Shown in pieces: positions 51,102 through 60,528 of a stretch of 64,000 nt of DNA (within the stretch, counting starts at the first letter, position 1; each line of letters begins with the position of its first letter). The notes beneath the pieces were generated by a model. It was not told where the DNA came from. It did not search any database and saw nothing but the letters and a program-made list of their open reading frames with translations. A program made the translations under genes and the position numbers. Location: positions 124,001 to 188,000 of the forward strand of contig NZ_JAGIYQ010000005.1 in NCBI RefSeq assembly GCF_017814275.1. The letters are read 5' to 3'. Source of the stretch: Gottfriedia endophytica (lineage in GTDB: Bacteria; Bacillota; Bacilli; Bacillales; Bacillaceae_G).

Positions 51102-51123
51102 TGGTTTGAATGGGGGAAGAGTT

Positions 51124-53259
51124 ATGGGAGCTCAATCACAAAGCCAAGTAAAACGTGAATTTTTACTTGAAGGATTAGATTGCTCAAATTGCGCAATGAA
51201 AATAGAAAACAGAGTAAAACGAGTAGATGGTATTTCTACATGTTCTGTAAATTTCGCGACAAAAACAATGACGCTTACAACTGATTCTAAAAACGAAGAA
51301 TCAGTTATAGAAAATGCTAGTCAAACAGTGAAAAAACTTGAACCGAAAATTCACATCATTGATAAAAATAAACCAAACGATCATGTCCATTCTCACGATC
51401 ATCAACAAAATGAAACGAAGAAAATTGTTCTTCAATTAGGAACAAGTGGACTATTACTTCTTCTTTCTATATTTGGTTCTTTTGGTGAAAGTATTTCGAT
51501 TGGATTATTTATTATTGCCTACTTGATTGCTGGTTATGAAGTCGTGATGAAAGCGATTCGAAACATTTTTAGAGGTCAAGTTTTTGATGAAAACTTTCTT
51601 ATGGCTCTTGCGACAGTTGGCGCATTTCTAATTGGTCAATATCCAGAAGCTGTTTCAGTTATGCTGTTTTATCAATTAGGAGAGCTTTTCCAAAGTATTG
51701 CAGTTAATAAATCTCGTAAATCCATCACTGATTTAATGGACATTCGACCTGAATTTGCCAATGTAAAAGTTGATGGTCAAGTGAAACAAGTACAACCTGA
51801 AGAAGTATCCATTGGAGAGATTATTCTTGTTAAACCTGGTGAAAAGGTTCCATTGGATGGCATATTAATAGCAGGGAATTCCTCTCTTGATACATCAGCA
51901 CTTACTGGAGAATCTATACCACGTGAAGTAAATGTAGGCGATGAAATCTTAAGTGGAATGATTAACAAGCAAGGTGTTATTGAGGTAAAAGTAACAAAAC
52001 GATACAATGAATCAACTGTTTCAAAAATTATTGAATTAGTTCAAAATGCAAGTAATCGGAAAGCAAATACAGAAAACTTTATTACAAAGTTCGCTCGTAT
52101 TTATACGCCAATTGTCGTAATCAGTGCACTTCTTGTGGCTGTTATCCCTCCATTACTTCTATCTGGAGCAACTTTTCATGAGTGGATCTATCGTGCACTT
52201 ATTTTTCTAGTTATTTCTTGCCCTTGTGCACTTGTTGTATCGATTCCACTTGGCTTCTTTGGGGGAATTGGCGCAGCATCACGTAATGGTATTCTTGTAA
52301 AAGGAAGTAATTTTTTAGAAGCTTTAAATGATCTTCAAACAATTGTATTTGATAAAACAGGGACATTAACAAAAGGTGAATTTAATGTCGTTTCGATTCA
52401 TCCTTCTTCCAGCTATTCAGAAGAAGAGTTACTAAAAACCGCTGCTTACGCTGAGAAACTATCAAATCATCCAATTGCTCAATCGATTGTAAAACAATTT
52501 GATGACAACATTGATGACAACATTCTACATGAGTATGAAGAAATTGTGGGGCATGGCATATCAGTGAAACTCAATACTGAACATGTATTAGCTGGTAATG
52601 AAAAGTTGATGAATAAATTCAAAATCCCATTCATCCAAACAACTGAAGTTGGAACAGTTGTCCACATTGCAAAGGAAAATGACTATTTAGGGTATCTTGT
52701 CATTGCAGATGAGCTAAAGGTTGATTCTCAAAAAGCAATTAAGTCATTAAAACAATTAGGCATACAGAAAACAGTTATGTTAACTGGGGATGCTAATAAA
52801 GTGGCAACCTCAATTGCCAATAAACTTCAATTAGATGAGACTTATGCTGAATTGCTACCACATCAAAAGGTAGAAAAATTTGAAGAGATTGAGAAGATGA
52901 ATAGCAATCACGCTAAAATTGCGTTTGTTGGTGATGGCATGAATGATGCACCTGTACTTGCTAGAGCAGATGTCGGAATTGCGATGGGCGGTTTAGGTTC
53001 AGATGCAGCCATTGAAGCTGCTGATATTGTTATTATGACAGATGAACCTTCAAAAATTGCGGATGCCATTAAGATTGCAAAAAGTACTAGACGAATTGTC
53101 TGGCAAAATATCTGTTTTGCACTTCTTGTTAAAGGTTTCTTCTTATTATTAGGTTTATTTGGTATTGCTACTATGTGGGAAGCTGTCATTTCAGACGTTG
53201 GTGTAACTGTATTAGCAGTACTTAATGCAATGCGTATTCTACGTGTTAAAATAGTATAA
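51124..53259 (+). CDS. cadA: P1B-type Cd/Zn/Pb-transporting ATPase
   Basis: The 711-residue pump has an N-terminal heavy-metal domain with GLDCSNCAMKIE (CxxC, about residue 25), a His-rich linker (HVHSHDHQQ), the CPC membrane motif SCPCALV (about 365), the phosphorylated aspartate in DKTGTLT (about 405), the HP motif in SNHPIAQ, and the hinge GDGMNDAPVLA (about 620). It exports Cd2+, Zn2+ or Pb2+ from the cytoplasm. GGGGGAAGAG precedes the ATG at 51124. It is in an operon with the CadC-like repressor. Confidence 0.95.
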   Translation: MGAQSQSQVKREFLLEGLDCSNCAMKIENRVKRVDGISTCSVNFATKTMTLTTDSKNEESVIENASQTVKKLEPKIHIIDKNKPNDHVHSHDHQQNETKKIVLQLGTSGLLLLLSIFGSFGESISIGLFIIAYLIAGYEVVMKAIRNIFRGQVFDENFLMALATVGAFLIGQYPEAVSVMLFYQLGELFQSIAVNKSRKSITDLMDIRPEFANVKVDGQVKQVQPEEVSIGEIILVKPGEKVPLDGILIAGNSSLDTSALTGESIPREVNVGDEILSGMINKQGVIEVKVTKRYNESTVSKIIELVQNASNRKANTENFITKFARIYTPIVVISALLVAVIPPLLLSGATFHEWIYRALIFLVISCPCALVVSIPLGFFGGIGAASRNGILVKGSNFLEALNDLQTIVFDKTGTLTKGEFNVVSIHPSSSYSEEELLKTAAYAEKLSNHPIAQSIVKQFDDNIDDNILHEYEEIVGHGISVKLNTEHVLAGNEKLMNKFKIPFIQTTEVGTVVHIAKENDYLGYLVIADELKVDSQKAIKSLKQLGIQKTVMLTGDANKVATSIANKLQLDETYAELLPHQKVEKFEEIEKMNSNHAKIAFVGDGMNDAPVLARADVGIAMGGLGSDAAIEAADIVIMTDEPSKIADAIKIAKSTRRIVWQNICFALLVKGFFLLLGLFGIATMWEAVISDVGVTVLAVLNAMRILRVKIV

Positions 53260-53356
53260 GGAGTATCCACTCATGAAAATGGGTGGATTTTTCATGTATC
53301 TTAAACTGTGCTTTTGAATTAACTATAATAATTGAACAAACAATAGGAGATTTTGT

Positions 53357-53680
53357 ATGAAAGCAGTATTCTTGTTTATTTTGGCTGGACTTGCAGAAAT
53401 TGGCGGAGGCTACTTAATTTGGTTATGGTTAAGAGAATCTCTGTCTGTTTGGTACGGAATTTTTGGAGGTATAATTTTAGTTGTGTATGGCATTATCCCT
53501 ACCTTCCAGCAGTTTCCTAGTTTTGGAAGAGTTTATGCTGCATATGGTGGAGTCTTTATTGTTTTATCCATCTTATGGGGCTGGTGGATAGACGGAAAAA
53601 CTCCTGATTTATATGATTGGATCGGTGCATTTATTTGTCTGATAGGGGTTACAATCATAATTTGGGCACCTAGACAGTAA
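53357..53680 (+). CDS. UPF0060/YnfA-family membrane protein
   Basis: The 107-residue protein has four transmembrane helices and the UPF0060 hallmarks [16 protein letters not shown] at the start and [24 protein letters not shown] in the middle. Related proteins are SMR-like and YnfA has been linked to drug efflux; a role in cation export here is suggested only by position. AGGAGA precedes the ATG. Confidence 0.9.
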   Translation: MKAVFLFILAGLAEIGGGYLIWLWLRESLSVWYGIFGGIILVVYGIIPTFQQFPSFGRVYAAYGGVFIVLSILWGWWIDGKTPDLYDWIGAFICLIGVTIIIWAPRQ

Positions 53681-53757
53681 ATTTTAAACGAATCTAACGT
53701 GTTTTTTTCCTAAAAAATGTCAAGGCTAATGACTGAATTGATTATGGAGGTTAAGAA

Positions 53758-54633
53758 ATGAAAGCATCAAAAACTGCTGCATTATCAGTTTTCAGTAATT
53801 CATTTATTGTGATATTAAAATTAGTCATTGGCATCGTAACTGGATCAGTTGCTATCATTTCAGAAGCAATCCATTCTTCATTGGACCTCATGGCTTCCAT
53901 GATTGCTTTCTTTTCTGTTCAAATTGCAAATCGACCTGCAGATGAAAAGCACGCATATGGACATGGAAAAGTCGAAAACATTTCAGGAACTATTGAAACG
54001 ATTTTGATATTTGTTGCTGGAATTTGGATTATTTATGAATGCATTCAAAAAATTCTTCATCCTGAACCAATTCAGTTGCCATTTTTAGGAATTATCATTA
54101 TGTTAATTGGTGCTTCATTAAATTTCATAGTCTCAAGAAGAGTAAAAAGAATAGCAGAAGAAACAAAATCTGTAGCAATGCAATCAAACGCATTCCATTT
54201 ACTCACAGATGTTTTCACCTCTTTAGGCGTTGCAATCAGTTTAGCCCTAGTTACAGTTACAGGTTGGACAATACTTGATCCTATTATAGGGATTGCCCTG
54301 GCAATTTATATTATGAAAGAAGCACTTGAGATGTGGAAGGTTTCTTTTTCCCCTCTTTTAGATGAACGTCTGTCAGAAGAGGAAGAAGATAAAATTCGAA
54401 AAATCATTGAATCTTATCGTGATCAATATATTGAGTACCATGATTTTCGAACTCGCCGATCAGGAGCAGAAGAACACGTTGATTTTCATTTAATTGTTCC
54501 TTCAAATATAAGCATTGGGATTGCTCATAGACTATGCGATAAAATTGAAGCAGACATAAAAAAAGTTCTTTATAAGCCTCAAATTTTAATTCACATTGAG
54601 CCAGAAGATGAACAGAAAGGTGATGTCACTTAA
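53758..54633 (+). CDS. CDF-family divalent cation efflux transporter
   Basis: The 291-residue protein has six helices and a cytoplasmic C-terminal domain. Metal-site motifs are SEAIHSSLDLMASM (helix 2, about residues 36-49) and HAYGHGKVE, then HLLTDVFTSLG in helix 5. CDF proteins export Zn2+, Cd2+, Co2+, Mn2+ or Fe2+ with H+ antiport. It is separated from the upstream UPF0060 gene by about 80 bases, completing a heavy-metal export cluster. GGAGG precedes the ATG. Confidence 0.92.
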   Translation: MKASKTAALSVFSNSFIVILKLVIGIVTGSVAIISEAIHSSLDLMASMIAFFSVQIANRPADEKHAYGHGKVENISGTIETILIFVAGIWIIYECIQKILHPEPIQLPFLGIIIMLIGASLNFIVSRRVKRIAEETKSVAMQSNAFHLLTDVFTSLGVAISLALVTVTGWTILDPIIGIALAIYIMKEALEMWKVSFSPLLDERLSEEEEDKIRKIIESYRDQYIEYHDFRTRRSGAEEHVDFHLIVPSNISIGIAHRLCDKIEADIKKVLYKPQILIHIEPEDEQKGDVT

Positions 54634-54646
54634 GACGTCACCTTTT
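54616..54646 (+). terminator. Terminator of the CDF gene
   Basis: AAAGGTGATGTC pairs with GACGTCACCTTTT; the left arm overlaps the last codons of the gene. Confidence 0.8.
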
Positions 54647-54724
54647 CTATTTTCTCTGTTTTATTTTGATGTTGTTTTTAAAAGACTGTTTTCTTAAACT
54701 TTGTTTTATCTAAGAGGGTGATAA

Positions 54725-54854
54725 GTTGATTTCCACTCCAGGACGCTCGCTTTCCGTGGGGCGGGCGTTGAGCCTCCTCGTCGCTATCCCTCCTGCGGGG
54801 TCTCACCTATCTCGCTGTTCCCACAGGAGTCTCGCACCTTCCGTTCCAATCAAC
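54725..54854. repeat. 130-bp GC-rich repeat, copy B (inverted)
   Basis: This copy reads in the opposite orientation to copies A and C. It starts GTTGATTTCCA and ends TTCCAATCAAC, retaining CTTTCCGTGGGGCGG, GCCTCCTCGTCGC and TCCCACAGGAGTC. Its length is again 130 bases, but its ends are more diverged. It lies directly after the metal-efflux cluster. Confidence 0.9.
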
Positions 54855-54903
54855 TTCTTTATCAACAGTTTCTTTAAACAAAAGCTTTTTAATATCAACA
54901 CTT

Positions 54904-55848
54904 TTAGTTCATTTTATTTAAATGCGTAATAATTTTATGCAATTTGTTTTGAATTGAAGCTTTTAACGTGATCGGACTGATCGAAACAATAGACTTCCCA
55001 TAACGTAAAAAATATTCTGAGATAAAATCTACTTCGTCCAAATTGTAATAACCCGATACTATATAATTATCATCTGTTTTTTGAATTGACATTGATGGGT
55101 AATGTTCCTTATCAAATAAATCCTTTCCTCTATCTGTTACAACTACAGAGAACTGAATAGCAATATCTTGTTTGTGATAATTCTCTAAAAGGGATAATAA
55201 ATACTCTAATTTCATTGAATTCTTATCTTCAACCACTTCTAATGATACGATTTTATCACAACGTAGATTTTGGACTTTTTGTTTATCAACATTGTAAATT
55301 TTAGAATACCATTGCCCGAATTTAGAGTTAATCTTAATAAACTGACCTATTATTTGTATTTTTTCTTTATTTTTCAAATAGGTTACTTGATAAATTTTTT
55401 CGTCAATAATACCTTGAATCAGATCTTTTAAATAAGGATTAAAATTACTGTGATTAGTCATTTCCAGGTTTATTAATTCCTTCATCTTCTCAATATTGTC
55501 TTTAACTTGACTTGGTAATACTTGTTTAAACTTATCCTCTAATTTACTTATTTCATATTCAAATGGTTTTGCTTTATATCCTTTTAAAGTCAGCATAGCA
55601 AAATAAATTGCATACATTTCATCAACAGTAAAGATAATTGGAGATAATATACGATTATCTAATACCAAATACTTCCCATTTCTACCTTGTTCAGCGTAAA
55701 TTGGCATTCCCAATAATTCTAATGATTGAACGTCTCTAATCGCTGTACTTCTAGATATGTTATACTTTTCCATCAAGTCCTTTAGGTTAAAAGTCTTTTT
55801 ACCATTTATAAACTGCAACATGTCATTTAATCTTTCAGACTTATTCAT
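54904..55848 (-). CDS. WYL-domain transcriptional regulator (YafY-like)
   Basis: The 314-residue protein has an N-terminal DeoR-like helix-turn-helix (FNLKDLMEKYNISRSTAIRDVQSLELLGMPIYAEQGRNGKY, about residues 17-57), then a linker and a WYL-type ligand-binding domain (GQFIKINSKFGQWYSKIYNVDKQKVQNLRCDKI, about 165-200). These regulators often control divergent neighbouring genes in response to nucleotides or other ligands. The PhnB-like gene starts 80 bases away in the opposite direction and is the likely target. AAGGAG precedes the ATG at 55848. Confidence 0.88.
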   Translation of the reverse strand: MNKSERLNDMLQFINGKKTFNLKDLMEKYNISRSTAIRDVQSLELLGMPIYAEQGRNGKYLVLDNRILSPIIFTVDEMYAIYFAMLTLKGYKAKPFEYEISKLEDKFKQVLPSQVKDNIEKMKELINLEMTNHSNFNPYLKDLIQGIIDEKIYQVTYLKNKEKIQIIGQFIKINSKFGQWYSKIYNVDKQKVQNLRCDKIVSLEVVEDKNSMKLEYLLSLLENYHKQDIAIQFSVVVTDRGKDLFDKEHYPSMSIQKTDDNYIVSGYYNLDEVDFISEYFLRYGKSIVSISPITLKASIQNKLHKIITHLNKMN

Positions 55849-55931
55849 AAAAAAACTCCTTAAAGGGTGTCATGATTTGATACCTTTTAAGTGTATTCTA
55901 AAAGTGAAAAAAATAATAGGAGGTCTTTACA

Positions 55932-56375
55932 ATGACATTAGAGATTGCCGTTTTTTTATCTATGAATGGAAAAGCAAGTGAGGCAATTAGTTTTTATAAG
56001 AAACATTTAAATGCTAAGGAGTTATTACTTGTGACATATTCAGATTTGACAAAACGTGATAGTTCATTTGTATTAACTGAAGAAAATAAAGATTATATTA
56101 CTCATTCGGTACTTCAAATTGGAAAAACGAAACTTATGATTGCTGAAAATACAATGAAACCTAGTGAGATTTACAATGTAGGTAATAATTTCTCGCTTTG
56201 TATTCAAAGTGCAAACTTAGAAGAAATACAAAGCTTTTATACTAATTTAACAAGTGATGAAAGGGTTCAAATTATTGTCCCTCTTTCTAAGAATATTTTT
56301 AGCGAAGCTTATGGTATTGTTCAAGATCCCTTTGGTATTCAAATTCAACTTATGTATGACCGTCGTTTAAAATAA
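55932..56375 (+). CDS. PhnB-like VOC-superfamily protein
   Basis: The 147-residue protein resembles the PhnB/DUF1428-like branch of the VOC (glyoxalase/dioxygenase) superfamily: IAVFLSMNGKASEAISFYKKHLNAKELLLVTYSDL at the start, then ITHSVLQIGKTKLMIAENTM and the ending AYGIVQDPFGIQIQLMY. It should be a small homodimer of unknown activity. It diverges from the WYL regulator. AGGAGG precedes the ATG. Confidence 0.85.
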   Translation: MTLEIAVFLSMNGKASEAISFYKKHLNAKELLLVTYSDLTKRDSSFVLTEENKDYITHSVLQIGKTKLMIAENTMKPSEIYNVGNNFSLCIQSANLEEIQSFYTNLTSDERVQIIVPLSKNIFSEAYGIVQDPFGIQIQLMYDRRLK

Positions 56376-56537
56376 TGAGTGTTTTAAGAAAGTTATTAAA
56401 CTTACTATAATAAATGAACGTAATCTTAGTATTAATGGCTTTTGTGAAAGAATTTTTGATTGAAGGTATGGATTATGCAAAAATGATTTATTTTGGTTCG
56501 ATTGTTGTTTTTGAGGTTATAAATTTTAAAGATAGAA

Positions 56538-56667
56538 GTTGATTACAATGGAAGGTGCGGGACTCCTGTGGGAATAGCGGGAAGGCTGAGACCCCGCAGG
56601 AGCGTATGAGACGAGGAGGCTCAGCTCACACCCCACGGAAAGGGAGCATCCTGGAATTGTAATCAAC
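56538..56667. repeat. 130-bp GC-rich repeat, copy C
   Basis: Same orientation and almost the same sequence as copy A, from GTTGATTACAA to TTGTAATCAAC. Even the flanks are shared (AATTTTAAAGATAGAA before, CTAACGCATTCT after, against AATTTTAAAGACAGAA and CTAACGTATTCT in copy A), so the duplicated unit is longer than the element itself. Confidence 0.9.
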
Positions 56668-56880
56668 TAACGCATTCTTCCCCCCGTTCTATCTAACGAT
56701 GGTATACATAATTGAATAACTTTATTTTCATTATGATTTAGAATAAAGTTCACCCCAATGTAAAGTATTGCGAATAAAATGAAACAATCAATTATAAGAT
56801 AAATTGTATTTCTGTTTTTGTTAGAGGAATTTCTATTGTTTTAGAGAATTGGTTATACATAATACTTAAGGAGGGTTAAT

Positions 56881-57378
56881 ATGTTCCAAACAATTGAAGG
56901 CTTTTTAAAGATGTGGGAGCACGAATCAAAATTAACACAGAAAGTATTTGCTCAACTAACTGATGAATCACTAAAACAAGAAGTCGTTGCTGAAAATTGG
57001 ACGTTAGGAAGTCTTGCATGGCATATAACTACTGCAATTACAGGACTTTGTCCAATGGCAAACTTAAACTTTGAGGCAACAGCAGCAAACGCTCCCGTGC
57101 CTTCATCAGCTCAATTTATTGCGGAGAGCTATCGTAAAACATGTGATGCTTTCGTAGAGGCACTTCAAACGCAGTGGACTGATAGTGAATTAAACACTGA
57201 AGTGGACTTTTTCGGTTTTAACATTTCAAAAGGTCAATTCCTAACGTTTTTAATCCAACATCAAACTCACCATCGTGGCCAAATGACTGTACTTATGAGG
57301 CAAGCAGGCTTAAAAGTTCCAGGAGTTTACGGTCCATCAAAAGAAGAAATGGCTGAATTTCAAGCTTCAAAAAACTAG
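56881..57378 (+). CDS. DinB-superfamily protein
   Basis: The 165-residue protein has the DinB fold with metal histidines in LAWHITTAI (about residue 48) and QHQTHHRGQMTVLMRQAG (about 132-149). It is likely a metal-dependent thiol transferase or related. The second DinB gene of the window is not closely similar to the one at 29673. AAGGAGG precedes the ATG. Confidence 0.88.
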   Translation: MFQTIEGFLKMWEHESKLTQKVFAQLTDESLKQEVVAENWTLGSLAWHITTAITGLCPMANLNFEATAANAPVPSSAQFIAESYRKTCDAFVEALQTQWTDSELNTEVDFFGFNISKGQFLTFLIQHQTHHRGQMTVLMRQAGLKVPGVYGPSKEEMAEFQASKN

Positions 57379-57384
57379 TAATGA

Positions 57385-57424
57385 AAAAGAGTGTAGAAAC
57401 TTTTATAGTTTTTACACTCTTCTT
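57385..57424. terminator. Bidirectional terminator
   Basis: AAGAGTGTA and TACACTCTT enclose an inner AAAC/GTTT stem; it separates the DinB gene from the leftward histidine kinase gene. Confidence 0.75.
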
Positions 57425-57449
57425 AATGATTCCTCTATTGGTTCTCCGA

Positions 57450-58841
57450 TTAAAGTGGAAGATCAATTTCAACAGTTGTACCTTTTCCATACACACTATG
57501 AATGGTTAGATTTCCATCGTATTTCTCGACCAATTCTTTTGCAATGGATAAGCCTAAACCATTACCACCTTTTTCTCTGCTTCTTGCTTTATCAACTCGA
57601 TAAAAACGATCAAAAATATGTGGTAAGTCTTCTTCTTGAATACCAATTCCATTGTCACGAATTTTGATTTTCAGGTAGGAATCTATTTTTAATACAGACA
57701 ACTGAATTTTTTTATTTTCAGCGCTATATTTTATTGCATTATCCAGAATGATAATTAATATTTGAATAAAATGCTCTTTTGAAATTAAAACTTTATATTC
57801 TTTTTGTTCTAGGTCATCAAGTGTAATTGCGACATCGTTATAAAGAAGACGATAGTTCGTTATGACTTCTTTTAATGCCTCCACTATATTTGTTTGCTTA
57901 ATGACTGCGGTCTCTTCATTCGATTTCTCCATTTTTGACAACTGTAGTAATTCTTTTGTTAAAACAATCATACGATTTGTTTCATTTAAACAAGCATCAA
58001 TTGAATTTTCTAGTACTTGTTTGTCATCCTTACCCCATCTTTTTATAAGTGATAAGTGACCATGAATAATTGAAAGAGGTGTTTTTAATTCATGAGATGC
58101 ATCTTCAACAAATCGTTGCTGTATTCGAATCGATAATTCCAATTCATCCATCATGTTATTGAAAATTTCACCGAGCTCGGAAAATTCATCTTTTGTGTTA
58201 TAGATTGTAACACGTTCTTGCAATTCATTATTCTTAATTTTTGTCATCGTTTGATTCATATCTTTTAACGGAAAAAGCATTTTTTTCGATAAATAAATAC
58301 CACTTAATCCACTTAAAATCAATGAAAAAATCGTTCCAAAAAGTAATACTAATGATACTTGTTCTTCCAAATGTGAAAAAAGTTCCATATTCATACTAAA
58401 CTGAAGCATGAAATTCTTATTTCCTAATTGAACTGGCGTATTTAATACAAGGATTTCATCATCATGTATTACTGTTTTATAAAATCCCTCTTTATAGGAA
58501 TTAAAATGCAATTCATTTTGCAAATCTTTTGAAATGGTAAAGATGGCAGTCCCATTTTCATCAACTATTTTTATCTTTTCATTAGGCTGAATGATACTTT
58601 TATAATATTGTTCTGCGTCTGCAAATGCTTTTTTCTCATTTGAATGCTTTTCATATGACTGTTCAATATACGTAGTCATCATTTGAGCCTTTTTTCCTAA
58701 TGTATCTTGTTGTTGATTAAACGTAACTGTCTTTATTAATACTAATTGTATAATATTGCATGTAATAAAAATAAGAAACATAAACAATGCCGATAAGATG
58801 GTCATTTTCCATCGAATTGTAAGGTTGTTAAACCACTTCAT
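57450..58841 (-). CDS. Sensor histidine kinase (ArlS/YkoH-like)
   Basis: The 463-residue kinase has two transmembrane helices (about residues 14-35 and 163-183) around an extracytoplasmic sensor loop, a HAMP domain (about 184-236), the phospho-accepting histidine in FVEDASHELKTPLSIIHGH (about 246), and catalytic N, G1 and G2 boxes (IILDNAIKYS, DNGIGI, GGNGLGLSIAKELV). AAGGTGTG precedes the ATG at 58841. It lies 13 bases after the response regulator gene, one operon. The regulator's similarity to ArlR suggests an ArlRS/YkoGH-type pair, but the signal is unknown. Confidence 0.92.
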   Translation of the reverse strand: MKWFNNLTIRWKMTILSALFMFLIFITCNIIQLVLIKTVTFNQQQDTLGKKAQMMTTYIEQSYEKHSNEKKAFADAEQYYKSIIQPNEKIKIVDENGTAIFTISKDLQNELHFNSYKEGFYKTVIHDDEILVLNTPVQLGNKNFMLQFSMNMELFSHLEEQVSLVLLFGTIFSLILSGLSGIYLSKKMLFPLKDMNQTMTKIKNNELQERVTIYNTKDEFSELGEIFNNMMDELELSIRIQQRFVEDASHELKTPLSIIHGHLSLIKRWGKDDKQVLENSIDACLNETNRMIVLTKELLQLSKMEKSNEETAVIKQTNIVEALKEVITNYRLLYNDVAITLDDLEQKEYKVLISKEHFIQILIIILDNAIKYSAENKKIQLSVLKIDSYLKIKIRDNGIGIQEEDLPHIFDRFYRVDKARSREKGGNGLGLSIAKELVEKYDGNLTIHSVYGKGTTVEIDLPL

Positions 58842-58854
58842 TATTAGCACACCT

Positions 58855-59526
58855 TTACTTTCTTAACACATATCCAGCTCCTCTGACCGTGTTAATATAT
58901 AAATTGTTCTCTTTATCATCTAATTTTGTACGTAAATAACTAATATACACATCGACTACATTTGTCTCAACTGATGTATCATAACCCCAAACTGCTTCTA
59001 ACAACATCTCTCTCGTTAAAACTCGATTCACATTTTTCATAAATAAAAATAACATATCAAATTCTTTTTTCGTTAAATCAATAATCTCGTCACCTTTTTT
59101 TACAATTCGTGCAGCTGGGTCAAGTGACAAATCTTTATATACTAAATAATTATTTTTTTCGATTTTATTAATTCGTCTAAAAATCGCACGCATATGGGCT
59201 AGAAGCTCTTCAATCACAAATGGCTTAGAAATATAATCATCTGCCCCACTATCTAAGCCCGATATTCGATCAAAAACGGTATCTCGTGCAGTAATCATTA
59301 TAATAGGCGTGTCTTTATTCATCCTTACTCTTCTGCATATTTCTGTTCCACTAAGACTTGGTAACATTAAATCAAGTAAGATTAAGTCAAAATCTTCCCC
59401 TAAAGCTTTATTTAAGCCATCTCTACCATCATTTTCAACAGTTACTTGATAGCCTTCGTATTCTAACTCTAATTGAATAAATTTTGCTAGCTCTTTTTCA
59501 TCTTCTATAACAAGGATTTTATTCAT
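58855..59526 (-). CDS. OmpR-family response regulator (ArlR/YkoG-like)
   Basis: The 223-residue regulator has a receiver domain (acidic pocket EDE at 9-11, phospho-Asp in LLDLMLP about residue 51, K in SKPF about 101) and a C-terminal winged helix (DLTKKEFDMLFLFMKNVNRVLTREMLLEAVWGYD). Much of the receiver matches S. aureus ArlR. It is directly upstream of its kinase. The upstream stretch 59527-59877 shows no gene. Confidence 0.93.
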   Translation of the reverse strand: MNKILVIEDEKELAKFIQLELEYEGYQVTVENDGRDGLNKALGEDFDLILLDLMLPSLSGTEICRRVRMNKDTPIIMITARDTVFDRISGLDSGADDYISKPFVIEELLAHMRAIFRRINKIEKNNYLVYKDLSLDPAARIVKKGDEIIDLTKKEFDMLFLFMKNVNRVLTREMLLEAVWGYDTSVETNVVDVYISYLRTKLDDKENNLYINTVRGAGYVLRK

Positions 59527-59877
59527 ATTTTCTCCTCCCGATCACTCTACTCATACAGGAATATCTAATAGTTGCTTTGTATACTTGATTTCACTCTATT
59601 TATTTTTACATACTTATTCAATCTATACAACCAATCATACTTGCTCGATTTAAACACTATCTTAACCAATATTTAAAGAATTCTTTTCTTTATGTTAATT
59701 TTTTTTAATCGATATTTTCAATAAATTTATCGGCGAGATAGCAATCAATGTGAATTTAAACTGGAATAATGCGTCAAATATTTGATTTCCCTACTTTTTA
59801 GATACTGTTAATTTCTCTCAAGGCTAATTCGATTTATTTCACATACAATAAAAGTACCCCCTAAAAGGAGGTACAGC

Positions 59878-60132
59878 ATGCAATATCAATCTGATTACGA
59901 TTTAGCGCTATATTATACGTATTGTTGTCAGTGGGATAAACTCCTTACTTTAATGGTGAATACTAAGGATGAAGTATTTTCAAAACGAATTGAACATTTT
60001 TTACACGCTTTTAAATATGAAAGAAATATATCAGTTATCGATGAGAAATTAAAATCCATGTTTCAACATATAGACCATGCAACAAAAAATGAAATGATTT
60101 CAGAAGATGAATATGTTACTTCAGAAATCTAA
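59878..60132 (+). CDS. Small hypothetical protein
   Basis: The 84-residue protein (MQYQSDYDLALYYTYCCQWD...) is helical and charged, with two adjacent cysteines and C-terminal EDEYVTSEI. AAGGAGG lies 6-7 bases before the ATG. No membrane helix or family was recognised. The DUF1540 gene follows after 100 bases. Confidence 0.6.
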   Translation: MQYQSDYDLALYYTYCCQWDKLLTLMVNTKDEVFSKRIEHFLHAFKYERNISVIDEKLKSMFQHIDHATKNEMISEDEYVTSEI

Positions 60133-60234
60133 ATAATGTGCGATTCCTATTTAGGGATCGCATTTTATATGACATTTTGTCCCATGAATGATTCTACAAA
60201 CAATGTGAAAACTATCGTTAAAGGAGTGGATACA

Positions 60235-60447
60235 ATGCCAGAAATACGTTGTAGTGTATCAAATTGTACACACTGGGGACATGGTAACTTTTGCCAAGCA
60301 AGTTCAATTATCGTTCAATCAGATGCTCATGAATATTCTAATGATTATAATCAGTCATTTGAAAATGCTGTTTTAGATGGTGAACTAACAAGTACTGCTG
60401 GTAATAGTGGAGAAACTTGTTGTCATACTTTCGAACCAAAATACTAG
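60235..60447 (+). CDS. DUF1540 protein
   Basis: The 70-residue protein has the DUF1540 pattern PEIRCSVSNCTHWGHGNFCQA...IIVQSD and the final CCHTF, five cysteines that likely bind metal. The ATG at 60235 follows AAAGGAG; the longer frame lacks a site. The role is unknown; relatives are common in Firmicutes. Confidence 0.82.
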   Translation: MPEIRCSVSNCTHWGHGNFCQASSIIVQSDAHEYSNDYNQSFENAVLDGELTSTAGNSGETCCHTFEPKY

Positions 60448-60499
60448 GACATAGGAAGATATTAGGAAGAACACAGGTCTTAGGAAGTTCTAAACAATT

Positions 60500-60528
60500 G
60501 AAGGGCACTTTTTTTAGTGCCCTTTTTC
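60500..60528. terminator. Bidirectional terminator
   Basis: AAGGGCACT and AGTGCCCTT pair around a T-rich loop and are followed by TTTTC, serving the DUF1540 gene and the leftward SDR gene. Confidence 0.8.

Noticed and set aside
54726-54929. 67-codon frame through repeat copy B
   Set aside because: Same reason: it is a product of the GC-rich repeat, not a gene.
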